A stretch of DNA of 64,000 nt from the NCBI GenBank assembly GCA_947630285.1, contig CANRHD010000011.1, positions 1 through 64,000 of the forward strand, read 5' to 3'. The translations under genes and the position numbers were made by a program. Origin of the DNA: an uncultured Clostridia bacterium. GTDB taxonomy: Bacteria > Bacillota > Clostridia > Oscillospirales > Acutalibacteraceae. The notes below the pieces were generated by a model. The model made no database searches, was not told the DNA's origin, and was given only the letters and a program-made list of their open reading frames with translations. Shown one piece after another: positions 24,778 to 32,026 of this stretch. How positions within the stretch are numbered: the first letter of the stretch is position 1; each line of letters opens with the position of its first letter.

Positions 24778-25514
24778 TTCTCTGTGTCGCTGTAGTCCGT
24801 GTAATCGTCAATGTACTCGCTTATGTCAAAATCGTCCTTGTCGGGGTCGTAGTCGAAGGTATCCCACGCCTCCCTTTCGGCGTCAATCTGCTGTTTGATG
24901 GGCGGACATTCCGCAAAGGCCTCCAGTCTGTGACCCATTCTCCATATCGAGGGGTCTACACGCATGGTATAGCCGCAGCCGTTGGGCGTCAGCCAATCGT
25001 GCGCCTGAGCCTCCGGGATTGCGAAATTTGCCATAAGCGACATAATTATACCCCCGTGCGTAATTACAACGGTGCTGTTTGTGCCGGATTTAATTATGCC
25101 CTCAATAATTTTAACAAAGCAGGAGCAAATTCTGTTGCCGAATTCGGTCTGACTTTCGCCGAACGGCACCGGAGTATCGGGCTCTTTGCCGGAAAGCCAT
25201 GTTTTAAAGCTGTCCAGATCTTTCAGCTCATCGGCGGTACAGCCCTCAAACTCTCCAAAGTCGTATTCCCTTAAATTCTCCATAATCACGGGTTCTTTGT
25301 TGGGATATATCAGCTTTGCCGTCTGAATACAGCGCTTGAGCGGACTTGAAATAACGACATCAGCCTCGGGATAGCCCTCTCCGTCCTCCATCAGCGCCTT
25401 TATCTGCGCCAAGCCCTCTTCAGAGGCGTTCACATCGGTCTGGCCTATGTATTTCCCCTCCGTGTTTTCGGAAGTGAGGGCGTGCCTTATCAGGTGAATT
25501 TTGTATGTTTTCAT
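24774..25514 (-). CDS. Histidine phosphatase family protein
   Basis: 246 aa member of the phosphoglycerate-mutase-like superfamily. The phosphohistidine motif reads LIRHALTSEN, i.e. R-H-A instead of the usual R-H-G, with the nucleophilic His kept. The second His is in VVITHGGIIM, and SSPLKRCIQTAKLI carries the usual arginine. The acidic residue is in REYDFGEFEG. The fold and catalytic residues suggest an active phosphatase on small phosphorylated metabolites; the substrate is unknown. The C-terminus is a highly acidic Asp/Tyr-rich tail (about 215-246) not typical of the family core. It is convergent with the membrane protein gene. Confidence 0.85.
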   Translation of the reverse strand: MKTYKIHLIRHALTSENTEGKYIGQTDVNASEEGLAQIKALMEDGEGYPEADVVISSPLKRCIQTAKLIYPNKEPVIMENLREYDFGEFEGCTADELKDLDSFKTWLSGKEPDTPVPFGESQTEFGNRICSCFVKIIEGIIKSGTNSTVVITHGGIIMSLMANFAIPEAQAHDWLTPNGCGYTMRVDPSIWRMGHRLEAFAECPPIKQQIDAEREAWDTFDYDPDKDDFDISEYIDDYTDYSDTEN

Positions 25515-25550
25515 AATTTACCTCCCAAACTTTTGTAAAAATTAACAATA

Positions 25551-25561
25551 TACAAATTGTA
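25551..25561. promoter_or_regulatory. Small palindrome in the divergent control region
   Basis: TACAAATTGTA has 5-bp arms around a single base and lies between the divergent phosphatase and XRE genes. It may be a second operator half-site, but it is short and AT-rich. Confidence 0.3.
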
Positions 25562-25578
25562 ATTTATATTATAAAATA

Positions 25579-25597
25579 CTTATACATTTAGTATAAG
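25579..25597. promoter_or_regulatory. Candidate operator overlapping the XRE gene's ribosome binding site
   Basis: CTTATAC-ATTTA-GTATAAG is a perfect 7-bp inverted repeat with a 5-nt spacer. It ends in the AAGGA ribosome binding site of the XRE gene (ATG at 25609) and lies just downstream of a TATAAAAT -10-like sequence. The position suits autorepression by the XRE protein. Confidence 0.55.
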
Positions 25598-25608
25598 GAT
25601 TTGATTTT

Positions 25609-26226
25609 ATGACAAACACATTTGCAGTCAGAATGACCGAACTGCGCTCGCAGAGGGGAGCAAGCCAAAAAGAGGTCGCCGAAGCTCTCGGCATATCCCA
25701 GGCTCTTTTGTCGCATTACGAAAAGGGCATACGGGAATGTGGGCTCGATTTTCTTTTAAAAGCGGCGTCCTACTATGATGTAAGCTGTGACTACCTGCTC
25801 GGCCGTGTTGACACAAGACGCCGATTTCACGAGGATTTCAAGGACGGTGATATTGAGTTTGACTCGGAATTCCGCACAAGCACAATTTTCAGGGCGTCAA
25901 CCATGCTTCACGACAGGCTTGCGGCGCTTAACCCTGCAAAGGGCGTACAGTCAAAGAATTATTTTGCGCTTTGCGTGTATCAGCTTGTAATTCATGCGGT
26001 AAAATCGGGCTACATTCCGAAAAGCTGGATAAGTCTGCCGCCCGACCAGGCCTCGGTATTATGTAAGGCAAAAACCGAAATGATAAAAAATTCGGTAATT
26101 GCCGAACAGGCCGCCAAGCCCCATAAAAACGACGCTCAGCCCCTGTGCCTTAAAACGGTCATAGACTCGTCGGAAAAGCTTATTTTAAAAGAGGCGGAAG
26201 CAATAATCAACAGCCTGAACACTTAA
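25609..26226 (+). CDS. XRE-family transcriptional regulator
   Basis: 205 aa. Residues 5-62 form a Cro/CI-type helix-turn-helix: RMTELRSQRGASQKEVAEAL, then GISQALLSHYEKGIRE and YYDVSCDYLLGR, the canonical ending of this domain. The remaining 140 residues are mostly helical with no recognised sensor motif and may serve dimerisation. A palindrome at 25579-25597 overlaps its ribosome binding site. Its 3' end overlaps the rubrerythrin gene by 20 nt on the opposite strand. Targets other than itself are unknown. Confidence 0.85.
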   Translation: MTNTFAVRMTELRSQRGASQKEVAEALGISQALLSHYEKGIRECGLDFLLKAASYYDVSCDYLLGRVDTRRRFHEDFKDGDIEFDSEFRTSTIFRASTMLHDRLAALNPAKGVQSKNYFALCVYQLVIHAVKSGYIPKSWISLPPDQASVLCKAKTEMIKNSVIAEQAAKPHKNDAQPLCLKTVIDSSEKLILKEAEAIINSLNT

Positions 26227-26743
26227 TTTGAAAATATGCCTTAGGCTTTGAGCAGACAGGACAGTTTGCCGGCGGCGTACTGCCCTTGTGAATATGGCCG
26301 CAGTTACGGCAAATCCAAAGGGTGTTTTCGTCCGCTTTGAAAACTTCATCTTTTTCTATAGTATCAAGGAGTATGCGGTATTTTTGCTCATGCTCCTTTT
26401 CTATTGCGCCGACGCTTTCAAACAAAAAGGCTATATCGTTAAAGCCCTCCTCCCTTGCTGTGAGGGCAAATTCTTTATACATCTCGCTCCACTCGTAATG
26501 CTCTCCGGCTATAGCGTCGTTAAGATTTTTCTTGGTATCCGGCATACCGTCGTTGAGCTTCTTGAACCAAATTTCCGCATGTTCCTTTTCGTTATGGGCA
26601 ATTTCACGGATAAAATCGGCATACTGCTCGTAGCCGTCCTCCTTTGCCTTGGCAGAATAATAAATATACTTTATGCTCGCCTGTGTTTCGCCTGCAAAAG
26701 CCGCAAGCAAATTCTTTTCCGTCTTACTTCCTTTTAATTCCAT
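26207..26743 (-). CDS. rbr: Rubrerythrin
   Basis: 178 aa, non-haem diiron protein that reduces hydrogen peroxide in anaerobes. The ferritin-like four-helix domain (1-135) has glutamate ligands in LLAAFAGETQASIKY, the ExxH motif in NEKEHAEIWF and a second in IEKEHEQKY. A rubredoxin-like Fe(SCys)4 domain (about 142-178) has CRNCGHIHKG and CPVCSKPKAYF. An extra C-S-G-C follows at the very end. It is monocistronic and convergent with the XRE gene, with which it shares 20 nt of coding sequence. Confidence 0.94.
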   Translation of the reverse strand: MELKGSKTEKNLLAAFAGETQASIKYIYYSAKAKEDGYEQYADFIREIAHNEKEHAEIWFKKLNDGMPDTKKNLNDAIAGEHYEWSEMYKEFALTAREEGFNDIAFLFESVGAIEKEHEQKYRILLDTIEKDEVFKADENTLWICRNCGHIHKGSTPPANCPVCSKPKAYFQIKCSGC

Positions 26744-26811
26744 AGAGAAAGCTCCTTTACAAAATAATTCGCTCTTAGCTTTCCCCGTATTTACAAAATT
26801 AACCGCTTTAG

Positions 26812-27408
26812 TTAAAATTCATCTGTATTGTCTTTTATATAGCTTTTGATGTTTTCAAGCAGTCCGTTTTGGGAATAGACCTCCGAAAACTGCCTGTCCG
26901 TATCGTCTATCAGCCCGTAATCGAGCGAAACGGCCTCGTTATTTTCATCGTACATGGCAAACTCCGCTTCGGCAAGCGGATAAATGTCCCCGGCTTTCAC
27001 GGCGTTTAGGGCAGGCAAAAGTATTTCGGTAAGCTCACGGCCGTTGTTTTTAAAGAAAAACGAAAGCCCCTGCCGCACATCTTCGATAAAGTAGTACAGG
27101 CAGTAAGCATATTTTTGAGCGCTGTTAAAGCAGGCAAACTCCGCCTCCGCATTCTCCGCCTTTTCAATCCTCGCCTGTAAAACGGCGTTGACCCCGTCGA
27201 GCAGCTCTCTGCCGTCGGCGTTTTCTGCCTTTTGCGGCGTTAAATCCTTATACTTGTCCTTTAACGCCTTCATACGGTCGATTTCAGCAAGCAATTTCTT
27301 TGTTTCCTCATTGTGGGAGGACAGGGCCCTGCCTGCAAAGACGATAACGACCGCAGTAACGACCGCCAGCGCCAAAAGTATAAGCCATAAAAAACGATAA
27401 TCATTCAT
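26812..27408 (-). CDS. Membrane-anchored protein of unknown function
   Basis: 198 aa. Residues 5-27 form a single N-terminal transmembrane helix (FLWLILLALAVVTAVVIVFA), followed by a coiled-coil-like region rich in Lys/Glu (about 32-95) and a helical soluble domain, probably extracytoplasmic or cytoplasmic depending on orientation. No family recognised. It is the third gene of the trmN-rsmI operon, 3 nt after rsmI with a GGAG site, so it is expressed with these RNA methyltransferases although a functional link is unproven. Confidence 0.65.
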   Translation of the reverse strand: MNDYRFLWLILLALAVVTAVVIVFAGRALSSHNEETKKLLAEIDRMKALKDKYKDLTPQKAENADGRELLDGVNAVLQARIEKAENAEAEFACFNSAQKYAYCLYYFIEDVRQGLSFFFKNNGRELTEILLPALNAVKAGDIYPLAEAEFAMYDENNEAVSLDYGLIDDTDRQFSEVYSQNGLLENIKSYIKDNTDEF

Positions 27409-27411
27409 AAT

Positions 27412-28239
27412 TTATTCTCCTAACAAAGCCCTGTATATATCGCCCTTTTTATATTTAGTTTCCCTTGCGGTTTCCTTGGCGGCCTCGTTTACCGCCATAC
27501 CGCCCTCAACAAGCTTTTTTGCAAGCGCAACAGCCTCGTCAAGGCTCAGCTTTTCTCCTTTTTCGGGAGGTGCGCCCTCAATTACCAAAACATATTCGCC
27601 CTTTGGCGTTTCGTTTGAGTATTTCTCACACGCAGCAGAAAGGGTAGTCCTGTCCACCGTTTCATGGATTTTTGTAAGCTCTTTTATCACGGCAATTCTC
27701 CTGTCGCCGAGATATTTATACAAATCGGCAAGCGTGGCGCCGAGCTTGTGCGGAGCTTCATAAAAAACCATGGTTCTTTTTTCGTCCGCTATGCTCTCAA
27801 GACGCTCCCGTCTGCCCGGCTTGTTGACGCTTAAAAAGCCCTCAAATGTAAACCTGCCGCTCGGAAGCCCCGAAACCGCCACCGCAGTCGCAAAGGCCGT
27901 GGGCCCCGGCACCGACTCGACGCCTATCCCGTTTGAGTGGCACATATCCACCAGCTCCTCGCCCGGGTCGGAAATTGCCGGCATACCTGCGTCGGTAACC
28001 AAGGCGCAGTTCTCGCCGCCCTTTATTTTTTCAAGTATAACTTCTCCCTTTTCACGGCGGTTATGCTCAAAATAGCTTATCATCGGCTTTTTTATGCCGA
28101 AACGGTTTAGAAGCTTTAGAGTAACTCTCGTGTCCTCTGCCGCTATAAAATCCACCTGCGAGAGTACCTGAACGGCTCTCGGAGAAAAATCGGACAAATT
28201 CCCTATGGGCGTCCCGACAACATACAGCTTACCCGACAT
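27412..28239 (-). CDS. rsmI: 16S rRNA (cytidine(1402)-2'-O)-methyltransferase
   Basis: 275 aa SAM-dependent enzyme of the tetrapyrrole-methylase fold, modifying C1402 in the ribosomal decoding centre. Signatures are LYVVGTPIGNLSDFSPRA at the N-terminus, FIAAEDTRVTLKLL, ALVTDAGMPAISDPGEELV and the PGPTAFATAVAVSGLPSGRF segment. It lies 2 nt downstream of a TrmN6-like methyltransferase gene, a conserved arrangement in Bacillota, and 3 nt upstream of a membrane protein gene. Confidence 0.95.
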   Translation of the reverse strand: MSGKLYVVGTPIGNLSDFSPRAVQVLSQVDFIAAEDTRVTLKLLNRFGIKKPMISYFEHNRREKGEVILEKIKGGENCALVTDAGMPAISDPGEELVDMCHSNGIGVESVPGPTAFATAVAVSGLPSGRFTFEGFLSVNKPGRRERLESIADEKRTMVFYEAPHKLGATLADLYKYLGDRRIAVIKELTKIHETVDRTTLSAACEKYSNETPKGEYVLVIEGAPPEKGEKLSLDEAVALAKKLVEGGMAVNEAAKETARETKYKKGDIYRALLGE

Positions 28240-28241
28240 AA

Positions 28242-28988
28242 TTACTCCTCCCTGTAAAGCTTTAAAATACCGTTCATTTCCTCTGTATAGCGGCAGTTTT
28301 CCTCATAAACGACAAAATTATTTTCAACGGACATACCGCTTTTTCCGCCGAGCCTTGCCTCGACTAAGCACAGCCACGGCCTCTCACCCTCACGGCTGAC
28401 AACAAGCCTCAGCCGCTTCGGCTCAAGCCTGTGGTTTTTCATACTCAGCATTGCCTCAAACGACCTTTCGGGTCTTATGCAAATGCAAAATCTACCGCCG
28501 TACTTTAAAAGCGAAGCGGCCGCAGCGCAAATATCGTCAAGGTTGCAAAGCGTTTCGTGGCGTGCGATTTTTTCATTCTCTTTTTCACTTTTTATACCGG
28601 CGTTTTCCTTTTTGTAGGGAGGGTTCATACTCACCAGGTCAAAACGCCCCTGCGGAAGCTTGCCCTTTAAATCCTTTAAATCCGAACAAACGGCAAAAAC
28701 GCTTTCTTCAAGCCCGTTCATTTCAATACTTCTCTTAAACTGGCAGTAACCCTTTTGCTGAATTTCCACCCCGTAGACGGTTTTACAGCTTCCGTCACGC
28801 TTCCACAAAAGCGGAATTATACCGCAGCCCGTCCCCAGGTCGCAGGAAATATCGCTGTGCTTTGCGCCGCTGAAATAGGCGAGAAGCATTGCGTCGGTGC
28901 CGAAAGTATGCTCCTTTGATACTATGACGCCGACATCGTTTCCGAGTATTTCAATGTGTTCGTTTTCATTAAGGCAAGTGTTTTTCAT
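28242..28988 (-). CDS. TrmN6-like tRNA1(Val) adenine-N6 methyltransferase
   Basis: 248 aa class I methyltransferase. The N-terminal VSKEHTFGTDAMLLAYF and the SAM motif CDLGTGCGIIPLLW are followed by the amino-methyltransferase motif NPPY in DLVSMNPPYKKENAG, which defines N6-adenine or similar activity. Proteins of this type beside rsmI are usually annotated as tRNA1(Val) A37 N6-methyltransferase (YabB/YfiC-like). The ATG at 28988 lacks a strong Shine-Dalgarno sequence. It heads the rsmI operon. Confidence 0.87.
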   Translation of the reverse strand: MKNTCLNENEHIEILGNDVGVIVSKEHTFGTDAMLLAYFSGAKHSDISCDLGTGCGIIPLLWKRDGSCKTVYGVEIQQKGYCQFKRSIEMNGLEESVFAVCSDLKDLKGKLPQGRFDLVSMNPPYKKENAGIKSEKENEKIARHETLCNLDDICAAAASLLKYGGRFCICIRPERSFEAMLSMKNHRLEPKRLRLVVSREGERPWLCLVEARLGGKSGMSVENNFVVYEENCRYTEEMNGILKLYREE

Positions 28989-29106
28989 AACGCTTTATTT
29001 TAGCACATATAAAATAAAATGTAAACCGCAGAGAATACCGCCGTGCAGGCTTTAAATGCAGGCCGTCGGAAATTTTTGCAAATGTGAATAAAAAAATCTC
29101 AATAAA

Positions 29107-29135
29107 TTGACTTTTTTTATATAAAATGATAAAAT
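29107..29135 (+). promoter_or_regulatory. Promoter of the metallophosphoesterase-GPH-GH2 operon
   Basis: TTGACT and TAAAAT are 17 nt apart, 47 bases before the ATG at 29182, which has ACGAGGTG upstream. Confidence 0.7.
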
Positions 29136-29181
29136 TAAAATAATCGTAACAAAAAAATAAAATTTTGAAACGAGGTGTTTT

Positions 29182-30591
29182 ATGGCCGGCAATTTTTCAT
29201 TTTATCTGGTAACCGACCCCCATTTTTTTGAGCTTTCTTTAGGCGGCGAGGGCGAGGCCTACGAGGCGAGAAGCCGAACGGACCAAAAATGCGTTGCCGA
29301 AACGGGAGCCATAATCGACGCAGGATTTCTTAAAATCGCCGAGGACAGCGAAACCAAAGTAGTCCTTATACCCGGCGACCTTGTTTACAGGGGCGAGCAG
29401 GCAAGCAACGAGGGCTTTATCAAAAAGCTTGAATGGCTTGAGGAAAGGGGAAAGACAATTTACCTTATCACCGCAAGGCACGATTACGGCGAAACGCCTT
29501 ACCCCGTCGGCTTTGTGGGAAAGGAGTGCGTTCGGGTCGAGGGCACTCCGAGAGAAAAGCTCCGTGAGCTTTACCATCACTACGGCTTTGACCAAGCCAT
29601 TTCCGAACACAAGTCCATGTCCTATGTTGTTGAGCTTACAAAGTCAATCCGCCTACTGGCGCTCAACTGCGACGGCGACTGCAAGGACTTCAGAGGGCTT
29701 TGGCCCGACCAGCTCGAATGGGCGCTCGAACAAATAAAAGACGCCCACGAAAACGGCTGTTACATATTCGCCATGACGCATTATCCGCTTTTGCCGTTTT
29801 CTCCGTTTGCCAACCTTGTCGCAGACACGCATCTGACCGACTGGGAAATGCTTGCCAATACCTTTGCCGACGCAGGGCTCGACCTGATTTTTACGGGTCA
29901 TATGCACGCACAGGCGGTTACCGAGTTTAAAAGCAAAAACGGCAATATGATAACCGATGTGCAGACGGGCAGTTTTGTCGGCTATCCCTGTTCGTACAGG
30001 AAAGTAACCTTCCTCGACGACGACAAAATAGATATTAAATCCTACACCATTGAGGATTTTGACTGGGATAAGGGAGGAAAAACGGCGGAGGAATATTTTA
30101 AATGGCGTTTCGACAGAATGATAACCGACATCATAGACGCCATGGCATATGACTTTGCCTTTTTCACCCGTCTTTTCGGCGGTCCGGAAAAAAACAAAAA
30201 GCTAAAGGTTCCGGTTACCGCAGTCGGCAGGCTTTTACAAAAAATGACGCTAAAGGGTCTGGGCAGGCTTTTGTTTTTCAAGGTTGACAAAAGCATAGAA
30301 AATATACTTGTCAAGGATCTGGCGGTCGAATTTGTCCGCAATGTTTTCGGCGGAAACGAGCCGTATGTTGACGGCACGCCGGTAAACGACGCCGTCAGAA
30401 AGCTGTTGAAAAGACTGCGCCCCGTGACAAAAATAATCGAAAAAAAGGCCGGTGCGAAAAATCCCGTGCTCTCCGATATAGATAAATTCGTCCTTGACAC
30501 TATCGGCGACGAAAAGCAACGGGATTACAACACGGTTCTTAATATTAAATGGAAAAGAGAGGAACAAAACCAATGTCAGAAGCAAGCGTAA
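29182..30591 (+). CDS. Calcineurin-like metallophosphoesterase with altered GNHD motif
   Basis: 469 aa. The N-terminal half is a calcineurin-like phosphoesterase: VTDPHFF (D-x-H), LIPGDLVYRG (G-D), AMTHYPLLPF (His) and FTGHMHAQA (G-H-x-H) are present. The usual G-N-H-D/E box reads TARHDYG, with Arg in place of the metal-bridging Asn, so activity may be altered. The C-terminal 170 residues are helical and basic with no recognised domain. There is no signal peptide. The next gene starts inside this one, and a GPH transporter and GH2 glycosidase follow. A role in sugar-phosphate or glycoside use is inference from the operon. Confidence 0.78.
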   Translation: MAGNFSFYLVTDPHFFELSLGGEGEAYEARSRTDQKCVAETGAIIDAGFLKIAEDSETKVVLIPGDLVYRGEQASNEGFIKKLEWLEERGKTIYLITARHDYGETPYPVGFVGKECVRVEGTPREKLRELYHHYGFDQAISEHKSMSYVVELTKSIRLLALNCDGDCKDFRGLWPDQLEWALEQIKDAHENGCYIFAMTHYPLLPFSPFANLVADTHLTDWEMLANTFADAGLDLIFTGHMHAQAVTEFKSKNGNMITDVQTGSFVGYPCSYRKVTFLDDDKIDIKSYTIEDFDWDKGGKTAEEYFKWRFDRMITDIIDAMAYDFAFFTRLFGGPEKNKKLKVPVTAVGRLLQKMTLKGLGRLLFFKVDKSIENILVKDLAVEFVRNVFGGNEPYVDGTPVNDAVRKLLKRLRPVTKIIEKKAGAKNPVLSDIDKFVLDTIGDEKQRDYNTVLNIKWKREEQNQCQKQA

Positions 30592-32024
30592 AGTCAAAAT
30601 CTCTTGCCCGGAGCGATAACAAGCAGGTGGGCAATGCCGAATTTGTAATGTATCTTGTGGCGGTATTCTTCTACACTATGATGACCGGTATGGTAGGCAA
30701 CTACAGAAACAACTACCTGTCCGATGTGCTTCAAATCCCCAAAAACTACATTTCGCTTTATAATACGATACTTCCCATTGCCGGATTTATTATCAATTTC
30801 TTCGTTTCAATGTATATTGACGGCAGGAAGCCGAAAGGCAAAGGTAAATTCCGTCCCCTTATTAACTTGATGGCGGTGCCGGCAGGCGTTTTCCTTATGC
30901 TCACATTCTGGGCGCCGAAATCGCTTAACCAAACTCTCCTGTTTGCGTATCTGCTGATAGTGGCAATAGGCTGGACCGTCGCCACGAACTTCTGCGGTTC
31001 GCTCAATATGATATCAAACTTTATGACCTCCAACCTCAAAGAGCGTGATACGGTTATCTCTTTCAGGAGTATTTCCTCGGCGGTGGGCAATTCCGCTCCG
31101 CTTGTTGTTGTGCTTGTGCTTGACCTGATATGGAAAGACAACCTCGCAGTTCAATACCTTGCAGGTGCGGCGCTTTGCAGTGTTTTCGGCACTGTAACGA
31201 TGCTTTTGAGCATGAGGCTGATTAGGGAAAGAGTGGCATGCGCTCCGACAAAGAAAAATCCCCTTGAGGGCATAGTAGATATACTTAAAAACAAATACGC
31301 ATGGACTATAATTACCTCCGACTTTATCAAAACATTCAGAAACATTGCAACATATATGGGAATTTACCTTACGGTAGCCCTTTTGGGAAGCCCGAGCAAA
31401 TTTATGCTTTTCGGTCTGCCGACTGGAATAGGCACGGCGGTGGGCATGCTTGTTATTAACTTCCTGTTAAAGAAATTCAATTCAAAAGTGCTTTACATTG
31501 CCAGCGGTATTTATTCCGTAATCATCAATGTAGCCGCATTTTCGGCAGGCTACGCTTACTTTAAAAGCCCGAACCCCGTTTTGCAGATTTTGTTTATCGC
31601 CTCTCTGTTCCTCATAGGTCTTCAGTTCGGCGCTTCAAATCTTCTTCCCACTATGTTCCAGGCAGATGTGCTTGAGTCCATTGAGCTTAAAACAAATAAA
31701 AGGCTCGACGCCTCCCTCCCGTTCGTTATCGGCATAGGCACTACCGTGAGCAGCGCCATTGCAGGCTTTATAGCTCCGCAAATCCTTTTTGACGAGGGCT
31801 CTCTTATAGGCTATATCCGTCCTTTGGAGCAAAGCACGGGTCTTGTTTATCTTGAGCAGTCGTTCCATACAAAAGTGGCTCTGCTTTTCTTCTACACCAT
31901 ATTCCACGGACTTATGATGTTCCTTGCCGGAGTTCCGTTCTTCTTCTACAAGCTGACCGGCAAGACAAAAGAGGATATACACAATGCTGTACTCGAACAG
32001 CGTGAAAAAATGGAGAATAAATAA
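30573..32024 (+). CDS. GPH-family (MFS) sugar transporter
   Basis: 484 aa, twelve predicted membrane helices, of the glycoside-pentoside-hexuronide:cation symporter type. The segment YIDGRKPKGKGKFRPLINLM between helices 2 and 3 and the hydrophilic loop before helix 7 match GPH proteins. I choose ATG 30573 rather than the earlier in-frame codon because AGAGAGG lies at the right distance and the sequence then begins with the usual polar N-terminus. It overlaps the metallophosphoesterase by 19 nt and is 2 nt from the GH2 gene. It should import the beta-glycoside or hexuronide cleaved by that enzyme. Confidence 0.86.
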   Translation: MSEASVKSKSLARSDNKQVGNAEFVMYLVAVFFYTMMTGMVGNYRNNYLSDVLQIPKNYISLYNTILPIAGFIINFFVSMYIDGRKPKGKGKFRPLINLMAVPAGVFLMLTFWAPKSLNQTLLFAYLLIVAIGWTVATNFCGSLNMISNFMTSNLKERDTVISFRSISSAVGNSAPLVVVLVLDLIWKDNLAVQYLAGAALCSVFGTVTMLLSMRLIRERVACAPTKKNPLEGIVDILKNKYAWTIITSDFIKTFRNIATYMGIYLTVALLGSPSKFMLFGLPTGIGTAVGMLVINFLLKKFNSKVLYIASGIYSVIINVAAFSAGYAYFKSPNPVLQILFIASLFLIGLQFGASNLLPTMFQADVLESIELKTNKRLDASLPFVIGIGTTVSSAIAGFIAPQILFDEGSLIGYIRPLEQSTGLVYLEQSFHTKVALLFFYTIFHGLMMFLAGVPFFFYKLTGKTKEDIHNAVLEQREKMENK

Positions 32025-32026
32025 TT

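Noticed and set aside
24774-25514. Treating the histidine phosphatase as inactive because of its R-H-A motif
   Set aside because: Both catalytic histidines and the other core residues remain, and the Gly is not itself catalytic.
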